Source: Clostridia bacterium (GTDB lineage Bacteria; Bacillota; Clostridia; Oscillospirales; UBA644). From it: a stretch of 6,388 nucleotides of DNA. The translations under genes were made by a program, and so were the position numbers. The number at the start of each line of letters is the position of its first letter. Within the stretch, counting starts at the first letter, position 1. The stretch is from contig JAFPBP010000084.1 in assembly GCA_017424085.1 (NCBI GenBank), positions 1 through 6,388 on the forward strand. Direction: 5' to 3'. Below are positions 4,271 to 6,388 of the stretch, one piece after another. The notes below the pieces were generated by a model. The model saw nothing but the letters and a program-made list of their open reading frames with translations. It did no database searches and had not been told where the DNA came from.

Positions 4271-5932
4271 ATGAAACGCCGCGTCGCGTTGTTCCTTTGC
4301 GTTCTGACCCTCTTGGGATGCCTGCTGTTTGCCGGCGTTGCCCACGCGAAACGGGAGCTTCCCACTGCGGAGGGCGTGCTCTCGGCTCTGTACGAGGCTG
4401 ATATCTCCACCCTGCGTCAAGCCATTGACAGAGGGCTGATCTCCTGCGAGGAGCTGACCGCGTATTATCTGGAGCGGATCGAAGACTATAACACTCCCTA
4501 CAACTGCTTTATCACCCTCTGCAACGACGCTTTGGACGTTGCCCGTAAGCGCGACGAGCAACGGGCTGCAGGGGAAGGCAAGGGGCTTTTGTTCGGCATT
4601 CCCGTGGTCATCAAGGACAATATGGATCTGACGGGCTACCACACCACCAACGGTCTGAAATTCAACGATGACCAGATCGCAAAATCCAATGCGGCGGTGG
4701 TGGACTATCTGCTGTCGGAGGGTGCGGTCATTTTGGGGAAAACCAACATGAGCACCAGAGCGCAGGATGCCCGAGCCTCGGTCAGCCAGGTGGCAGGCGA
4801 AACGAAAAATGCCTACGGAACTCTTTTGGCGTCGGGCGGCTCCTCGGGCGGCACGGCGGTGGCGGTAAGCCTGAACTTCGCCGCGGCGGGGCTGGGGAGC
4901 GACACCAATTCCTCCCTGCGTCTTCCCGCAGTTCTGAACGGATGCGTTTCCATGCGCACCACCTTCGGGCTGATCCCCACCGATGGGATCAAGCCCCTGA
5001 ACACCACCCGTGACGTGGCGGGCGCCATCACCCGCTCGGTCTACGATCAAGCGATCATGCTGGACGTTCTGACCCAAGGAAAATATCAATATACCGCAAA
5101 TCTGCAGGGCGATTCCCTGCAGGGGCTTCGCATCGGGATCCTGACCAATCTGACCGAGCCCCAGAGCGGATCCCGCACGGAGAAGAACATCGACGACGAG
5201 ATCATCGCCGCATTCCAAGCCGCCGCAGAGGTTTTGCGGACCTGCGGAGCGGAGGTTTTTGAGGTCAAATTTCCTAACATGTTTACCCTCTCCAACGCAA
5301 CCCTCGACACCAACGCCGCCTCTAAAAAGGATGCCTTCTACAAGGCGTTTGAGGAAATGATGACCAAAAATGATCTGGACGCAGTCATCTTCCCCACCTA
5401 TCTGAACGCGCCTCTGAAATCGGGAACCGACGAAAACGGAAAAACGTGGAACCCCAATTCTCAGGTCTTCATCACCAACACCAGAGCCCTGTCCCCCAGC
5501 GCACGTCTTCCCGAGATCGGGGTCCCCATCGGATATCACTCCCGCGGCGCGGGCATCGGCATGGACATTGCGGCAAGAATGGGAGAGGAGCAGCTGCTTC
5601 TGAACATTGCCTATACCTACGAGCAGCACTCCTCGCCCCGCAAGGTGCCCGAGGGTGCCCCCAACACCTATGCGGACAAGACCACGGGAACGCTGACCGA
5701 GCTGATCGATCTGCACCTGAGCAATCATCCCCTCCTGCCTCCGCCCATCACCGAGCCCCCTCCCGTGGAACCCCCCGAGCCCATTCCGCAGCCCCTGCCC
5801 GAGGTTCCTCCCGCACGGGAATACAATCTGGCGATCGATACGTCGGGACAGATGTTGCCTCTGGCGTTCTGCTGTGGGATCGTTCTGTTTCCTCTGAGAA
5901 AGTTGTTCCAAAAAATCAAAAAAAGCTCTTGA
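4271..5932 (+). CDS. Exported, membrane-anchored amidase signature (AS) family hydrolase
   Basis: A 553-aa serine hydrolase of the AS family, which cleaves C-N amide bonds. A signal peptide (1-26: KRR, hydrophobic core, AHA cleavage motif) sends it outside. The full AS triad is present: K115 in GIPVVIKDN, the cis-Ser in GGSSGG (189-194), and nucleophile S215 in GSDTNSSLRLPA (209-220), where NS replaces the usual GG before the Ser. After the catalytic domain come a proline-rich stalk (about 485-514, many PPP/PEP runs), a hydrophobic segment (about 528-542) and a basic tail (RKLFQKIKKSS). This looks like a C-terminal anchor; there is no LPXTG motif. LLGC at 14-17 weakly resembles a lipobox, but the AHA site is more likely. 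GGAGGTGATC (4259-4268) precedes the ATG, seven bases after GGAGG. Substrate unknown: peptide amides, amino acid amides or cell-wall amides are possible. Confidence 0.85.
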   Translation: MKRRVALFLCVLTLLGCLLFAGVAHAKRELPTAEGVLSALYEADISTLRQAIDRGLISCEELTAYYLERIEDYNTPYNCFITLCNDALDVARKRDEQRAAGEGKGLLFGIPVVIKDNMDLTGYHTTNGLKFNDDQIAKSNAAVVDYLLSEGAVILGKTNMSTRAQDARASVSQVAGETKNAYGTLLASGGSSGGTAVAVSLNFAAAGLGSDTNSSLRLPAVLNGCVSMRTTFGLIPTDGIKPLNTTRDVAGAITRSVYDQAIMLDVLTQGKYQYTANLQGDSLQGLRIGILTNLTEPQSGSRTEKNIDDEIIAAFQAAAEVLRTCGAEVFEVKFPNMFTLSNATLDTNAASKKDAFYKAFEEMMTKNDLDAVIFPTYLNAPLKSGTDENGKTWNPNSQVFITNTRALSPSARLPEIGVPIGYHSRGAGIGMDIAARMGEEQLLLNIAYTYEQHSSPRKVPEGAPNTYADKTTGTLTELIDLHLSNHPLLPPPITEPPPVEPPEPIPQPLPEVPPAREYNLAIDTSGQMLPLAFCCGIVLFPLRKLFQKIKKSS

Positions 5933-5957
5933 CAGATCTTGAAACCTGTGTTATACT
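5929..5957 (+). promoter_or_regulatory. Sigma-A promoter of the zinc-ribbon membrane protein gene
   Basis: -35 TTGACA (5929-5934) and -10 TATACT (5952-5957) with a 17-base spacer. The -35 overlaps the TGA stop of the amidase gene. Transcription should start near 5964, leaving a leader of only about 20 nt before the ATG at 5984. Confidence 0.8.
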
Positions 5958-5983
5958 GTAAAAAAAATAAGGAGGTATCCCCC

Positions 5984-6388
5984 ATGATCAACTGTCCCAA
6001 ATGCGGCATGCAAATTGCCGAAACAGCTTCGTTTTGCTCCTTCTGCGGAGAGCGCATCGCTCCCGTCACCAAGGAGGATCTGACCGAAACGCTGAACATT
6101 TTCAAGGCGAATTTCCGCCGTGAAAAGATCTCCTGGATGATTGCAGCAATCGTCATCTCCGCAATTACACTTCTGCTGACGATGTTCGCATTCCTGATGA
6201 TCTTCATCGGCATCACGACCGCAGAAGAGGCGTTTCTTGCCATGGGGATCGTATATCTTCTGTACCCCATTCTCTTTGCCCCCATCATCATCGTCAACTG
6301 GGTCATGACCGTCAAGGCGGGTCGCTACGAGCGCACCGTCACGGACGATCCCGCAGGCGCCGTGGAGCGGGCGGGAAACGTGGGGATC
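5984..6388 (+). CDS. Zinc-ribbon membrane protein of unknown function (partial, cut by window end)
   Basis: At least 135 residues with no stop before the window edge. The N-terminus is a zinc ribbon, CPKC (4-7) and CSFC (18-21), each followed by Gly. A charged linker (about 28-48) and two hydrophobic segments (about 51-76 and 86-110) predicted to cross the membrane follow. The remaining part is hydrophilic (RYERTVTDDPAGAVERAG). Such short zinc-ribbon plus membrane proteins are common in Clostridia and mostly uncharacterised; I do not recognise a specific family. AAGGAGG (5969-5975) is eight bases upstream of the ATG, and a strong promoter of its own lies just before that, so it is expressed apart from the amidase gene. 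Confidence 0.8.
   Translation, partial: MINCPKCGMQIAETASFCSFCGERIAPVTKEDLTETLNIFKANFRREKISWMIAAIVISAITLLLTMFAFLMIFIGITTAEEAFLAMGIVYLLYPILFAPIIIVNWVMTVKAGRYERTVTDDPAGAVERAGNVGI

Noticed and set aside
4313..4321. Lipobox (LLGC) making the amidase a lipoprotein
   Set aside because: The -2 residue is atypical and the hydrophobic core continues past the Cys to a good AHA signal peptidase I site. The alternative is kept only as minor.
4235..5911. A 558-codon open frame on the minus strand
   Set aside because: It is antisense to the amidase gene, which has a ribosome binding site, signal peptide and complete catalytic motifs. The long open frame is a by-product of GC-rich codon use.

Overview
The window looks like chromosomal DNA of a spore-forming, low-to-mid GC Gram-positive bacterium, most likely a member of the Clostridia. 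The evidence is a Spo0A gene, a MurT/GatD-type pair, consensus sigma-A promoters (17-bp spacers), strong AGGAGG ribosome binding sites, and an rplU-rpmA operon behind a structured leader. I see no mobile elements, tRNA/rRNA genes or CRISPR arrays.

Layout, left to right. Positions 1-128 hold no gene but three stem-loops in a row, the last ending in a T-run on the + strand. Positions 129-2188 (minus strand) are a two-gene operon, murT-like then gatD-like, with its own promoter at 2226-2254. Positions 2282-2313 are the terminator of spo0A, which runs on the minus strand from 3145 to 2333. Positions 3146-3587 are a 442-bp divergent control region. It carries a spo0A promoter with a perfect Spo0A box next to its -35, a second near-perfect box, and a fully consensus rplU promoter followed by a leader hairpin. 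Positions 3588-4178 are rplU-rpmA (ribosomal proteins L21 and L27), closed by a terminator at 4196-4238. Positions 4271-5932 encode an exported amidase-signature enzyme with a proline-rich stalk and a C-terminal membrane anchor. From 5984 to the window end is a zinc-ribbon membrane protein, cut by the edge, whose promoter overlaps the amidase stop codon.

The most interesting point is the murT/gatD-like pair. In Staphylococcus aureus, MurT-GatD amidates the glutamate of lipid II, GatD supplying ammonia from glutamine. Here the GatD-like subunit is intact and clearly homologous, yet both catalytic residues (Cys and His) and the usual glutamine-pocket motif are gone. The MurT-like subunit keeps its ATP loop and zinc cysteines but is altered where the third catalytic residue (Asp) and the conserved NPAG loop should be. 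The changes on both sides suggest a divergent pair that does not use glutamine, possibly with a different nucleophile or substrate. Secondary points are a Spo0A receiver with a changed metal pocket, and an L27 that lacks both the N-terminal extension and the neighbouring prp protease gene common in Firmicutes.
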